From the IMG/VR virus record IMGVR_UViG_3300047311_000248, positions 1 to 31,312 of that record: a DNA stretch of 31,312 nucleotides. The stretch is one strand, 5' to 3'. The notes under the pieces are model-generated. The model had not been told where the DNA came from. It did not search any database and was given only the letters and a program-made list of their open reading frames with translations. Origin of the DNA: a virus. Each line of letters begins with the position of its first letter. The first letter of the stretch is position 1. A program made the position numbers and the translations under genes. Shown piece by piece: positions 1-6,472 of the stretch.

Positions 1-1
1 C

Positions 2-466
2 AAACACGAAAAGAATTGGATGCCGTTGGTCGACGGGGACAATTTGTATTTCATTTATCGGCTTGGGACGGCGCTCAAGGTCGATGGCAGCGTGTTCAAC
101 AGCTATGATCCTGGCTTCGATGTCAGCCACATAAGCGGAGGGTCACAGGTCATCGAAGTTCCTGGAGGGCTCCTGTGCCTGGTGCATGAGGCGAGGACGA
201 TCCCAGGCCGGTCCAACCGCTATTACCAGCACCGGTTCGCCCTTATGGTGCATGGTGCAGGCATCCGGCTCTCGCCGCCGTTCGTGTTCCACGACAAGCA
301 GATCGAGTTCGCAGCCGGCCTGGCCTACTTCCCCGATGAGTACGTCGATCACGAACCCGATGGGGAGGGATTGTTGATGGCAAGTTTCGGCGTCATGGAC
401 CGCGAGGCCTGGGTTTGTGTGTTAGATCTACAGGAGGTTTTACGGTTCATCGAGGAGCCGCGATGA
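2..466 (+). CDS. C-terminal part of a GH43/GH130-like beta-propeller protein (5' cut by window edge)
   Basis: The reading frame is already open at the first base, so the first ATG at 20 is internal and the N-terminus lies outside the window. The visible part carries motifs I associate with the C-terminal half of predicted glycosidase or phosphorylase-like five-bladed propellers (GH43/GH130/DUF377 type): EKNWMPLVDGD near the edge, then GGLLCLVHE, RYYQHRF, IEFAAGLA and FGVMDREAW. Such domains bind or process glycans, often fused to or beside glycosyltransferases. It overlaps the next gene by an ATGA, so the two are probably translationally coupled. A role in modifying host or virion glycans is inference; substrate and full domain architecture cannot be judged from this fragment. 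Confidence 0.6.
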   Translation, partial: KHEKNWMPLVDGDNLYFIYRLGTALKVDGSVFNSYDPGFDVSHISGGSQVIEVPGGLLCLVHEARTIPGRSNRYYQHRFALMVHGAGIRLSPPFVFHDKQIEFAAGLAYFPDEYVDHEPDGEGLLMASFGVMDREAWVCVLDLQEVLRFIEEPR

Positions 467-1164
467 GCGTGCTGGCCGTCACCGGCTTTATCCCAATCCC
501 CGGTCATCCCCGCCCGGCGCAGGACTACGAAAGGCTCGGCGCGCAACTGGCCGCAGCCGACATCAAGTTGCTGCGCCTCGACACCGCGCTCGAGGCGTGC
601 TGGCTCTACCGGCATCTGCAATGGCACGGGCCGGTGACCCACTCGACCGCCGACAACCCGGCCAAGAACTCGCTCGCCTACCACATCGTACAGGCGGAGA
701 AGTCCGAGCTCATCGCGGACGCCGCCGATCTGGTTCCCGGCGCCGACGTCATCGTCTGGATCGATCTCGGCATCTTCCACCTGCCGGGCATGACCGCCGG
801 CGTGATCGAGGGCTTCATGGCCGGCGCTGCGGCCGAAGAAGCCATCGCCATCCCGGGCTGCTGGGAGAGGAACTACCAATACGACGATCGCTACCCGTGC
901 TGGCGGTTCTGCGGGGGCCTCATGGTCGTGCCGCACGAGCACGCCGCCGCGCTCGCCGCTGTGATGAGGGACGAGTGCAAGCGCCATCTGCGGGAGACCG
1001 GTAACCTGAGTTGGGAGGTCAACACCCTTTGCCGTGTCGAAGAACGCTACCCGCAGTTGCCGATTCGGTGGTATGGTCCCTGCAATCATGATGCGTCCAT
1101 GTTTTTAAACTATCAGGCAACGGAGCATGCCGATGGTATTCAAGCGCAAGTACGAAGGGTCTAA
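463..1164 (+). CDS. putative glycosyltransferase-like protein
   Basis: Protein of 233 aa. I chose the ATG at 463, which overlaps the upstream stop as ATGA and has GAGG about 5-8 bases before it, rather than an earlier in-frame start at 415. No signal peptide or membrane segment. Features reminiscent of small GT-A-like transferases (HtrL/YibB-like) are the acidic strand-end motif VIVWIDLGIFHLP around residue 95, FCGGLMVVP around residue 150 and a C-terminal WEVNTLCRVEERYP followed by WYGPCNHDAS. The glycan-type neighbour upstream supports a carbohydrate role. Family assignment is from memory of motif style only. It could equally be an uncharacterised phage protein. Confidence 0.5.
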   Translation: MSVLAVTGFIPIPGHPRPAQDYERLGAQLAAADIKLLRLDTALEACWLYRHLQWHGPVTHSTADNPAKNSLAYHIVQAEKSELIADAADLVPGADVIVWIDLGIFHLPGMTAGVIEGFMAGAAAEEAIAIPGCWERNYQYDDRYPCWRFCGGLMVVPHEHAAALAAVMRDECKRHLRETGNLSWEVNTLCRVEERYPQLPIRWYGPCNHDASMFLNYQATEHADGIQAQVRRV

Positions 1165-1291
1165 AGCTGATTTGGCCGAAGACAAGAAAGGCGCCAAGCG
1201 CAAGGGCGTCTCGCTCAAGGACTACGAGACTTCCGCACAGGACAAGGCCGAGGACCGCAAGGGCCAGGCCAAGCTGGGCCGCAAGAAGTGA
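1133..1291 (+). CDS. small highly charged protein, 52 aa
   Basis: The ORF overlaps the end of the preceding gene by 32 nt. The ATG at 1133 is preferred over 1127 because CGGAG at 1121-1125 then has normal spacing. The protein is very hydrophilic and lysine-rich, with a repeated Lys/Asp/Glu pattern (SKADLAEDKKGAKRKG and QDKAEDRKGQAKLGRKK) and no hydrophobic core. This suggests a disordered or helical nucleic-acid-associated or assembly peptide. I recognise no family. Short basic genes of this sort recur in this genome, for example at 29332 and 30002. Confidence 0.55.
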   Translation: MVFKRKYEGSKADLAEDKKGAKRKGVSLKDYETSAQDKAEDRKGQAKLGRKK

Positions 1292-1294
1292 GCC

Positions 1295-1336
1295 ATGATG
1301 ACGAGCGTCCGCTCTTGGTTCGCGGACAACCGTTAG
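1295..1336 (+). pseudogene. 5' remnant of a holin-like membrane gene cut by the HNH-AP2 element
   Basis: ATG ATG followed by 11 codons gives a 13-residue peptide ending VRSWFADNR and a TAG. The intact membrane gene at 1969 begins with KVRSWFQDNQ. The two stretches align codon by codon but with synonymous differences (for example TCT TGG TTC against TCG TGG TTT). This is therefore a diverged second copy of the gene start, not a recent duplication. The TAG at 1334-1336 overlaps the stop of the minus-strand endonuclease gene (1333-1335). Most likely the endonuclease unit entered this gene and the downstream copy came with it or was acquired separately. Confidence 0.6.
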
Positions 1337-1890
1337 GTGGGCCGATAAAATCTGCCGTGTAATTTGCGGGCGGCGGCTTCATAAGCCGCTGCTGCTTCCT
1401 CGCGAGTATTGAATGTGCCAAGATAATGCTGCTTTCTACGTATCTTTATTTGTCCTTCCCATTTGTCGGTTCGCTTTACAAAAAATGCGCCCTTTAATCC
1501 TGATGTGTTATTTTTACCTAAACGGCGGTTCCATTGTTGCTCTGTAGGAGTGGCGAGTCGTAAATTTGTAATTCTGTTATCGGTTCGTTTGTTGTTGATG
1601 TGGTCGATGCTGACAGAGGGGTCATTACCCGTGGTTAGTTTCCAGATTACTCTGTGAACTAATTGCGGAATTCTATCGATAGTGATGACATGGTAACCTT
1701 TGGTGCCTAATGCTGTACCGGCTCGTTTTGTAGCAAATCTGCTGTTCCATATTGCCCATGCATTTTTCGTTGAAAAATGTTCTCGATGCCAATGTTTCCA
1801 ATACAGTTTTCCGGTTTCCGGATCGTAGTCTAGGCGAGAACGTAAGTAGTCGACAGGAGGCAGCACTTTAGTAATATGGTGGTCGGGCAT
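1333..1890 (-). CDS. free-standing HNH-AP2 homing endonuclease (element H1)
   Basis: Protein of 185 aa. The start at 1890 is chosen because GGAG lies 7 bases upstream on the minus strand; a longer GTG start at 1905 would swallow that site. The central HNH_3-type motif is LVHRVIWKLTTG, then SIDHINNKRTDNRITNLRLA and EQQWNR. The C-terminus is an AP2-like DNA-binding domain (SGLKGAFFVKRTDKWEGQI, YLGTFNTREEAAAAY). Such enzymes nick or cut an intronless or empty allele and promote their own spread. The gene is visibly AT-richer than its neighbours and opposes the late genes. It belongs to a different family from elements H2-H4 but shares their 5' leader module (1921-1960). Confidence 0.9.
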   Translation of the reverse strand: MPDHHITKVLPPVDYLRSRLDYDPETGKLYWKHWHREHFSTKNAWAIWNSRFATKRAGTALGTKGYHVITIDRIPQLVHRVIWKLTTGNDPSVSIDHINNKRTDNRITNLRLATPTEQQWNRRLGKNNTSGLKGAFFVKRTDKWEGQIKIRRKQHYLGTFNTREEAAAAYEAAARKLHGRFYRPT

Positions 1891-1920
1891 CGATCCGCTC
1901 CACACGGTTCGAGGTCAAGT

Positions 1921-1960
1921 AGCGGGCGGTGTGGAAGCACCGACCCGCTGCGCATCCTAG
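1921..1960 (-). promoter_or_regulatory. H1 leader: -10-like hexamer plus long 5' hairpin
   Basis: On the minus strand a hexamer TAGGAT (complement of 1954-1959) is followed by GCGCAG and a hairpin (1921-1949) of two 6-bp stem halves separated by one bulged base, loop TTCCA-like. After it come ACTTGAC, CGAAC, GGAGC and the start codon. Three other HNH genes carry the same arrangement with different stem bases. The likely reading is a sigma70-type promoter whose transcript begins with a stabilising stem-loop. No clear -35 box is visible. Confidence 0.6.
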
Positions 1961-1968
1961 TGGGGTGG

Positions 1969-2259
1969 ATGGTGATCGACAAGGTAAGATCGTGGTTTCA
2001 GGACAATCAGGCGCTAGTCGTTTTCCTCATAGCGCAGGCGATTGCCATTGGCGCCGTGTCGATTTCCACGGTAGCGTACATGGTTCGACTGGAAACGCGG
2101 GTGAATACATTGGAGGTGCGTGGTTCACCGCACCTCCAGGAGATCAACAACCGGTTGACGGTGTTGGAGAGCACGACGCGGGATAACAAGGACACGCTCA
2201 ATCGGGTGACTGAGATCATGACCAGGCAATTATCCATCAACCCGTCGGCAAAGCCATGA
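1969..2259 (+). CDS. holin-like or spanin-like membrane protein
   Basis: Protein of 96 aa starting at the ATG at 1969, with GGGG just upstream. One strongly hydrophobic segment at about residues 14-37 (ALVVFLIAQAIAIGAVSIS onward) is followed by a coiled-coil-like tail with heptad pattern (RLETRVNTLEV, INNRLTVLEST). One N-terminal transmembrane helix plus a soluble coiled coil fits a small lysis-associated membrane protein (holin or inner-membrane spanin). Its stop overlaps the start of the endolysin gene (ATGA), which supports the lysis-cassette role. Its start region is duplicated in diverged form on the other side of the H1 endonuclease. Topology and exact lysis role are inferred. Confidence 0.65.
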   Translation: MVIDKVRSWFQDNQALVVFLIAQAIAIGAVSISTVAYMVRLETRVNTLEVRGSPHLQEINNRLTVLESTTRDNKDTLNRVTEIMTRQLSINPSAKP

Positions 2260-2813
2260 ACGAGGATCGCAGCCTGAGTTCTGCGGGTGCTAATTTAATC
2301 AAGCACTACGAAGGCTGTTTGAAGAAAGTTGGCGATTATTATCAACCGTACCATTGCCCTGCTGGAGTTCTCACGATTTGTTGGGGCCACACTCATCATC
2401 ACGGGAGAGAGTTCAATGCCGACTCTCGATGGACGATGGAAGAGTGCAATCAAGCGTTTCTGGAAGACATGGGGACGTTTGAGCGAGCTGTACGTAAACT
2501 TGTCAAAGTGCCTCTCGAGCCATGGCAGTTCGACGCCCTCGTCTCCTTCTGCTACAACTGCGGAGAAGGAAATCTCGCCAAAAGCACTCTCCTCAAAAAA
2601 GTAAACGCCGGGGATTTCGAAGGCGCTGCGCTGGAATTCCAGAAGTGGAACAAGGGCGGCGGGAAGGTCCTGTCTGGCTTGACCCGTCGGCGGGCCAGCG
2701 AGGCCCTGCTGTTTCAGAACATCACCGATGACGATTACGACGGCAAGCCGGACAAGGTCATTCGGCCGATCCCGGAGCCGATGCCGCAGGCGGTCGATGA
2801 TCCAGAGGGTTAG
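2256..2813 (+). CDS. GH24 phage lysozyme (endolysin)
   Basis: Protein of 185 aa, typical GH24 size. The conserved N-terminal catalytic region is LIKHYEGCLKK (catalytic Glu at residue 19), then GVLTICWGHTHH with the Thr and Gly-His of the T4/P22-type active-site signature. The downstream substrate-binding helix region has DALVSFCYNCGEGNLAKS and the family ending GLTRRRASEALLF. It hydrolyses the MurNAc-GlcNAc bond of peptidoglycan at the end of infection. No signal peptide or N-terminal anchor is seen, so export depends on a holin, probably one of the small membrane genes on either side. It overlaps the upstream membrane gene by 4 nt. Confidence 0.93.
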   Translation: MNEDRSLSSAGANLIKHYEGCLKKVGDYYQPYHCPAGVLTICWGHTHHHGREFNADSRWTMEECNQAFLEDMGTFERAVRKLVKVPLEPWQFDALVSFCYNCGEGNLAKSTLLKKVNAGDFEGAALEFQKWNKGGGKVLSGLTRRRASEALLFQNITDDDYDGKPDKVIRPIPEPMPQAVDDPEG

Positions 2814-2815
2814 CC

Positions 2816-2926
2816 ATGCGGTATGATCGTTCGATGTACGGTGCCGCTGCGATATTCGTGGCCCTCGTGATCGTGGTGCTTGCGCTGTATTTTTTCAGCG
2901 ACGTGCCCCCGCCAATAGGCGAATAG
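2816..2926 (+). CDS. tiny single-pass membrane protein, 36 aa
   Basis: The ATG lies two bases after the endolysin stop. The peptide has a short basic N-terminus (MRYDRSMYG), one hydrophobic helix (AAAIFVALVIVVLALYFF) and a short acidic tail ending PPPIGE. The next gene's ribosome site AGGAGG overlaps its stop. Position behind the endolysin and single-helix architecture suggest a lysis accessory or small membrane peptide. No family is recognised, and the call rests on frame, size and hydrophobicity only. Confidence 0.5.
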   Translation: MRYDRSMYGAAAIFVALVIVVLALYFFSDVPPPIGE

Positions 2927-2935
2927 GAGGCTGAT

Positions 2936-3136
2936 ATGGTCGCATTGCTGGTCTATCTCGTCATCATCGTCATCGTCTGCATCTTCCTGTGGTGGCTGTT
3001 GCAGCAAGTCGCCTTGCCGGAGCCGTTGCGGAAAATTGCGATGATCGTGATGGTGGCGATCGGTGTGATCGTGTTGATCGGTTTGTTGTTGCAGTTTACT
3101 GGTAATGGTGCTTTGCACATACCTAGGCTGCAATAG
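2936..3136 (+). CDS. small two-helix membrane protein (possible holin)
   Basis: Protein of 66 aa with a strong AGGAGG six bases before the ATG. Two hydrophobic segments (about residues 2-25, VALLVYLVIIVIVCIFLWWL, and 35-54, IAMIVMVAIGVIVLIGLLL) are separated by the charged turn LPEPLRK. Size and layout fit a class II holin, and also resemble the small two-helix membrane proteins often annotated as Thivi_2564-like in prophages. It lies in the lysis block directly after the endolysin. Whether this protein, the 96-aa protein upstream or both act as holin is not decidable from sequence. Confidence 0.65.
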   Translation: MVALLVYLVIIVIVCIFLWWLLQQVALPEPLRKIAMIVMVAIGVIVLIGLLLQFTGNGALHIPRLQ

Positions 3137-3145
3137 GAGGGGATT

Positions 3146-3883
3146 ATGGCATTGACGTCCTTATTGGCGACCATTCCGGCTGGGCAGTCGGTATCGAATG
3201 CGGTTGATTGTTCGTCTGGCAGGGTCGTTCGCATCATCATGCCACCGAGTTGGACCGGGGCGGCATCGTTGTCGTTTTGCACGTCGCCGGACAATACGAC
3301 TTTTCACGACTTGTATCATACGATAGCCGAAACTTACGCGACCAATGAAGTCATCATACCGGCCGTGACGCCGAATTCGGCGGTGGTCATGCCGACTGGT
3401 TCGGGCGACAGCTTCAACTGGGTCAAGCTTCGATCCGGCAATCACGCGGCGCCTGTGGTGCAGGCTGCTGACCGGGTGTTTCAGATCATTGTGGATGTAG
3501 CGGATGCTGCGGCATCGGGCGGCGGGTCGGATCTGATGGCTGCTTTGGGCGCGATGTTCGCCCCGATCGTCACCGGGGCGGTCATGAACCCATCGATCGC
3601 CGATATGGTTTCTAATCCTCCCGGCAGTGCCGTGGTCCAGATGCAGGCAGGCAACGGTAACTACACCACGATGGTGCCTCCCCCGACTTGGACGATCTTT
3701 TCCGAGACGCTGAATGGCACGTCGACATCCGGTTGGTGGACTATCGACCAGTACGGCAACCTGATTCCGGCTTCGACGACGCCGGGCAGGCTCAATCCGG
3801 ACGATTACGCGGTCGTCAGATGCCAAGCGACGAACGCCTTCGGCTCCGGGGTGGGCGACTGCATGATGACGTTCGTGGCTTGA
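3146..3883 (+). CDS. hypothetical virion-type protein, 245 aa
   Basis: It starts at 3146 behind AGGAGGGG. The composition is that of a beta-rich secreted or virion protein: many Thr, Ser, Val and Gly, few charged residues. The N-terminal 100 residues (IPAGQSVSNAVDCSSGRVVRI, then WTGAASLSFCTSPDN and a TFHDLY motif) resemble a beta-sandwich repeat seen in many phage accessory structural proteins. The C-terminal part (WTIFSETLNGTSTSGWW onward) looks like a second Ig-like domain. There is no signal peptide or transmembrane helix. It leads a run of small genes before the scaffold, so a capsid decoration or neck role is possible but unproven. Confidence 0.6.
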   Translation: MALTSLLATIPAGQSVSNAVDCSSGRVVRIIMPPSWTGAASLSFCTSPDNTTFHDLYHTIAETYATNEVIIPAVTPNSAVVMPTGSGDSFNWVKLRSGNHAAPVVQAADRVFQIIVDVADAAASGGGSDLMAALGAMFAPIVTGAVMNPSIADMVSNPPGSAVVQMQAGNGNYTTMVPPPTWTIFSETLNGTSTSGWWTIDQYGNLIPASTTPGRLNPDDYAVVRCQATNAFGSGVGDCMMTFVA

Positions 3884-3894
3884 GGGGGGTTGCG

Positions 3895-4203
3895 GTGGCG
3901 ATTCAAAAAGCTGTTCGGGTCATGACGTGGGCAGTGGCGGATGGGGTCTCGACGTCGTTTTCGTTTAATTTGAACATCAGCCCTTATTGGGTCGGGACCA
4001 GCGGTCCTACTAGCGTAGCAGGTGCTATCGTCAATTGGTTCGGCGGGGCGTCTTCCAGTAGCAAGTTTCCGCCTCCGACAGGTGTCGTGGCGATCGCTGG
4101 AGCTGATTCAGCGACCCTCGACAGTCCGGTTGTCACGGTTAACGTGCCGGTACAGCCGGCCGGATCGAGACACGAGGTCATCCTCGATCTGTTGTTCGAT
4201 TGA
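3895..4203 (+). CDS. hypothetical protein, 102 aa, GTG start
   Basis: I chose the GTG at 3895 because GAGGGGGG lies just upstream (3882-3889), right on the stop of the previous gene. The protein is beta-rich with short strands (VSTSFSFNLNISPYW, GVVAIAGADSATLDSPVVTV) and few charges, similar in style to the C-terminal domain of the gene before it. It has no helix-forming stretch or membrane segment. It probably belongs to the same structural or accessory group. No family is recognised. Confidence 0.55.
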   Translation: MAIQKAVRVMTWAVADGVSTSFSFNLNISPYWVGTSGPTSVAGAIVNWFGGASSSSKFPPPTGVVAIAGADSATLDSPVVTVNVPVQPAGSRHEVILDLLFD

Positions 4204-4245
4204 TGGGGTTACGGTAGAATGCGTGGAAACCAGCAGGAGGCAAAC

Positions 4246-4473
4246 ATGGCCGAGAAGTCGAAAGTGGAATCCGAAAAGAATGTCGAGTTTGCTAAAGGGG
4301 GTTCGGACAATCACATGTTCGGACCGCAGGCGGCGGGCCCGGACAAGCCGGGCGACACCGGCAAGGATCAGAGCAGCGCTCCTGGTGCCAAGTTCGCCAG
4401 CGGCGGATCAGGCAAGATGTTCGGATTCAATCCGTCAGTGCCGGCGACGGCCGGGCAAACAGGTGCCCGCTGA
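4246..4473 (+). CDS. small Gly-rich phage protein with duplicated FAxGGS...MFG motif
   Basis: The start at 4246 follows CAGGAGG with ideal spacing; an upstream in-frame ATG at 4219 lacks such a site. The 75-aa product contains two copies of one motif: EFAKGGSDNHMFGPQAAGP and KFASGGSGKMFGFNPS, each followed by a Pro/Gly-rich TG spacer. Proteins with this duplicated motif are common beside portal, scaffold and capsid genes in phages of Gram-negative bacteria, but I know of no proven function. It overlaps the next gene by TGATGG. Confidence 0.7.
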   Translation: MAEKSKVESEKNVEFAKGGSDNHMFGPQAAGPDKPGDTGKDQSSAPGAKFASGGSGKMFGFNPSVPATAGQTGAR

Positions 4474-4691
4474 TGGCACGAGGAATGGGACCGCGCATGC
4501 CCAAGGTGCCGATGCCGAAGGCGCCCAAGCCGATCGACCCCACCAAGGCCGTATCGGTGCCCCCGCGGCTCAAGCCCATCTCCACCCGTGACTACGGCAA
4601 GGGCGGCACGCCGCTTTCGGGAGCGCCGAACTTCGGCGTCCAGGGCGCCGGCATCGGCTACGGAGGGCCAAAACCCTATGGCACCATTTAA
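4473..4691 (+). CDS. small Pro/Lys-rich protein, 72 aa
   Basis: Its ATG shares an A with the preceding TGA (4471-4473), indicating translational coupling. The N-terminus is basic and proline-rich (MGPRMPKVPMPKAPKPI), and the C-terminus is glycine-rich (FGVQGAGIGYGGPKPYG). Low complexity suggests a disordered linker-like virion component. The next gene starts inside its 3' end. No family is recognised. Confidence 0.5.
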   Translation: MARGMGPRMPKVPMPKAPKPIDPTKAVSVPPRLKPISTRDYGKGGTPLSGAPNFGVQGAGIGYGGPKPYGTI

Positions 4692-4932
4692 GAAGCATCT
4701 TACCCCCCTTTCGAAGCACGGCCGCGTGGTCAAGCATGTCGGCAAGGGTTCGTCTCAGCGGCCTATGAACCCGATGGCGCCGCCGCAGAGTAGCTTTCCT
4801 GCGGATCCGCAGCCGACCAGCGATCAGTCGCAGATGCCGGCCCCGCCGTTGGGCGGGCCACCGCTCGGCTCGAGCCCGCCCATGGCCGGGACCCCGCCCG
4901 GGGTGCCTGACCCTACCGACCCAGGGCAATGA
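4678..4932 (+). CDS. small proline-rich protein, 84 aa
   Basis: The start at 4678 lies within the end of the preceding gene, with GGAGGG at about 4661-4667 upstream. A basic N-terminal stretch (FKKHLTPLSKHGRVVKH) is followed by about 50 residues dominated by Pro, Gly, Ser and Met (PAPPLGGPPLGSSPPM). It overlaps the next gene by ATGA. This is probably a disordered accessory protein of the head-assembly block; the function is unknown. Confidence 0.5.
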   Translation: MAPFKKHLTPLSKHGRVVKHVGKGSSQRPMNPMAPPQSSFPADPQPTSDQSQMPAPPLGGPPLGSSPPMAGTPPGVPDPTDPGQ

Positions 4933-5150
4933 GCACGAAACGCGCAAAAACTCTTTCCGCCGGGGTGACAACGACAGTGTCACCGCAGACGATCGATTGT
5001 CTGGTAGAGTGGTACGACATTGCATTCTACAGGTACCTCGTGTTTCTTCATGACGAAATACGCCGTCGTTTGCGCGACGATTCTGGTGTGCTGCCGGAAT
5101 TCCTCGACATCGAGGTGAAGCGGGTGATGGCTCGCACATTGTCGAGATGA
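4929..5150 (+). CDS. small helical protein, 73 aa
   Basis: It overlaps both neighbours by ATGA-type junctions (4929-4932 and 5147-5150). After a Thr-rich N-terminus the protein has an amphipathic helical core (CLVEWYDIAFYRYLVFLHDEI) and a basic, Arg-rich C-terminus (VKRVMARTLSR). Position directly upstream of the scaffold gene and tight coupling point to head assembly. No family is recognised. Confidence 0.5.
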   Translation: MSTKRAKTLSAGVTTTVSPQTIDCLVEWYDIAFYRYLVFLHDEIRRRLRDDSGVLPEFLDIEVKRVMARTLSR

Positions 5151-5362
5151 GCGTATCGACCAAGGAAATTTCTGAAGCGACCCGGTTCCTGCGGAACGCG
5201 GCCCCGCAGCAGTACGAGAAATTCGTCGCTGCTTTTGCTAATTATTCGGCCCAAACCACCGACCTGATGGTGCAAGCGACTGGCGATCTGCCGGTCATGC
5301 AGGGCCACGCCCAGCAATGCAAGAAATTGCTGCGCATCCTGGAGGAGATAAGACATGGCTGA
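5147..5362 (+). CDS. small helical protein upstream of the scaffold, 71 aa
   Basis: The reading frame is helix-rich throughout (EATRFLRNAAPQQYEKFVAAF, then HAQQCKKLLRILEEIRH) with no hydrophobic membrane segment. It overlaps the preceding gene by ATGA and the scaffold start by 8 nt. The GGAGGAGAT near its 3' end serves as the scaffold's ribosome site. Size, helicity and position resemble small proteins encoded before scaffold and capsid genes in podoviruses. Function is not recognisable. Confidence 0.55.
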   Translation: MSVSTKEISEATRFLRNAAPQQYEKFVAAFANYSAQTTDLMVQATGDLPVMQGHAQQCKKLLRILEEIRHG

Positions 5363-6413
5363 CGTGACCGTCGACGAAAAGCCGATGGCGAAACTGCCGA
5401 TCGATCCGGACTCGATCCCCGACGCCGTGAAAAAGCGTGCCGCGGCGGTCGATGCGCTTTACAACAAGAAAGGCCAGCTTGCTGAGCCCGCGCCGGAGCA
5501 ACCCTCTGCCCCGCCGCCGGAAGCTCCGGCTCCGCAGGCGCCGGCTCCCGCCGCCCAAGCCACACCACCGGCTGAGCCAGCGCCTGCGGAACCCGCTCCT
5601 TCCTCCGAGCCCAAGCCTGAGAATTGGGAGCATCGCTATCTGGCGATGAAGGGGCGCTATGACGCGTCGCAGAAGACGCTCGCCGAGATGCAGGAGCAGA
5701 TGACCCAGCTCGGTAACGAACTGTTACAGACCCAGCAGACGGTTTATCACAATGGGCGCACCGCACCGTCTTCGCTGCCGCCGCCACCGGCTTACGTGAC
5801 GGAGCAGGACGTCCAGAACTACGGCAGCGACCTGATCAACTTCACCCAGCGCGCCGCCGCGCAGGCGCTAAGCCCCGAGCTGCAGGAGATCAAGCAGCAG
5901 AACGCCGAGATGCAGCGGCGCCTCGCGGTCGAGGCGCGGCGGAACCTGGACCAGCGCCTCGAGCTCGCGGTGCCGAACTTCCGCGACGTCGACCGCGATC
6001 CCCGCTGGCACAGGTGGCTGCTCTCGCTTGACATGCTTTCGGGCCGTGTTAGACAGCAATTGTTGAACGAAGCGATTTCAGCGGCCGACGCCCCTAGAGT
6101 CATCTCGTTCTTCAGAGGATTTCTACAGGAAGAGCAAGCCACGGGTCACATCGAGCCTTCGCCCGCCGTTCAGCAGGCCCCGCCTCCTCGAACCCCGGCC
6201 GTCGATCTAGGCTCCTTGGCAGCCCCTGGCAGGGCCAGGCCGGCAACCGGAGGCGATGCCTCGGTGCCGCCCGACAAACCCATCTACTCACGCGCCCAAG
6301 TCAAGCAGCTGTACGAACAGCACCGTAAAGGTGCGTATGTCGGTCGCGAAGCCGAGTGGGCTCGGCTGGAGGCCGATATGTTCGCAGCCCAGCGCGAGGG
6401 GCGCTACCGATAA
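5355..6413 (+). CDS. capsid scaffolding (assembly) protein
   Basis: Protein of 352 aa immediately before the major capsid gene, the canonical scaffold position. Order of regions: acidic N-terminus, Pro/Ala/Glu-rich disordered segment (about 40-90, with repeats such as APAPQAPAPAAQ), the motif ENWEHRYLAMKGRYDAS at about 95, a long coiled coil (QKTLAEMQEQMTQLGNELLQ and later EIKQQNAEMQRRLAVEAR), a second Pro-rich linker and a C-terminal helical domain (YSRAQVKQLYEQHRKGAYV). A disordered acidic arm, long coiled coil and basic helical C-terminal capsid-binding end are typical of podovirus scaffolds. The AGGAGGAG ribosome site is strong. It acts in procapsid assembly and is normally absent from the mature head. 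Confidence 0.8.
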   Translation: MADVTVDEKPMAKLPIDPDSIPDAVKKRAAAVDALYNKKGQLAEPAPEQPSAPPPEAPAPQAPAPAAQATPPAEPAPAEPAPSSEPKPENWEHRYLAMKGRYDASQKTLAEMQEQMTQLGNELLQTQQTVYHNGRTAPSSLPPPPAYVTEQDVQNYGSDLINFTQRAAAQALSPELQEIKQQNAEMQRRLAVEARRNLDQRLELAVPNFRDVDRDPRWHRWLLSLDMLSGRVRQQLLNEAISAADAPRVISFFRGFLQEEQATGHIEPSPAVQQAPPPRTPAVDLGSLAAPGRARPATGGDASVPPDKPIYSRAQVKQLYEQHRKGAYVGREAEWARLEADMFAAQREGRYR

Positions 6414-6443
6414 ACCGGGGGCCGCCCGTATCCTAAAAGGACC

Positions 6444-6469
6444 GGTAGCTCCCAAGCGATGGAGCTACC
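6444..6469 (+). promoter_or_regulatory. 9-bp hairpin sequestering the MCP ribosome site
   Basis: GGTAGCTCC (6444-6452) and GGAGCTACC (6461-6469) are perfect inverted repeats around an 8-base loop. The only well-placed ribosome-binding sequence for the ATG at 6473, GGAG at 6461-6464, lies in the 3' arm. A second candidate, AAAAGGA at 6435-6441, is more than 30 bases away unless the hairpin is looped out. This suggests control of MCP translation or RNA processing between scaffold and capsid genes. Confidence 0.6.
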
Positions 6470-6472
6470 CTC

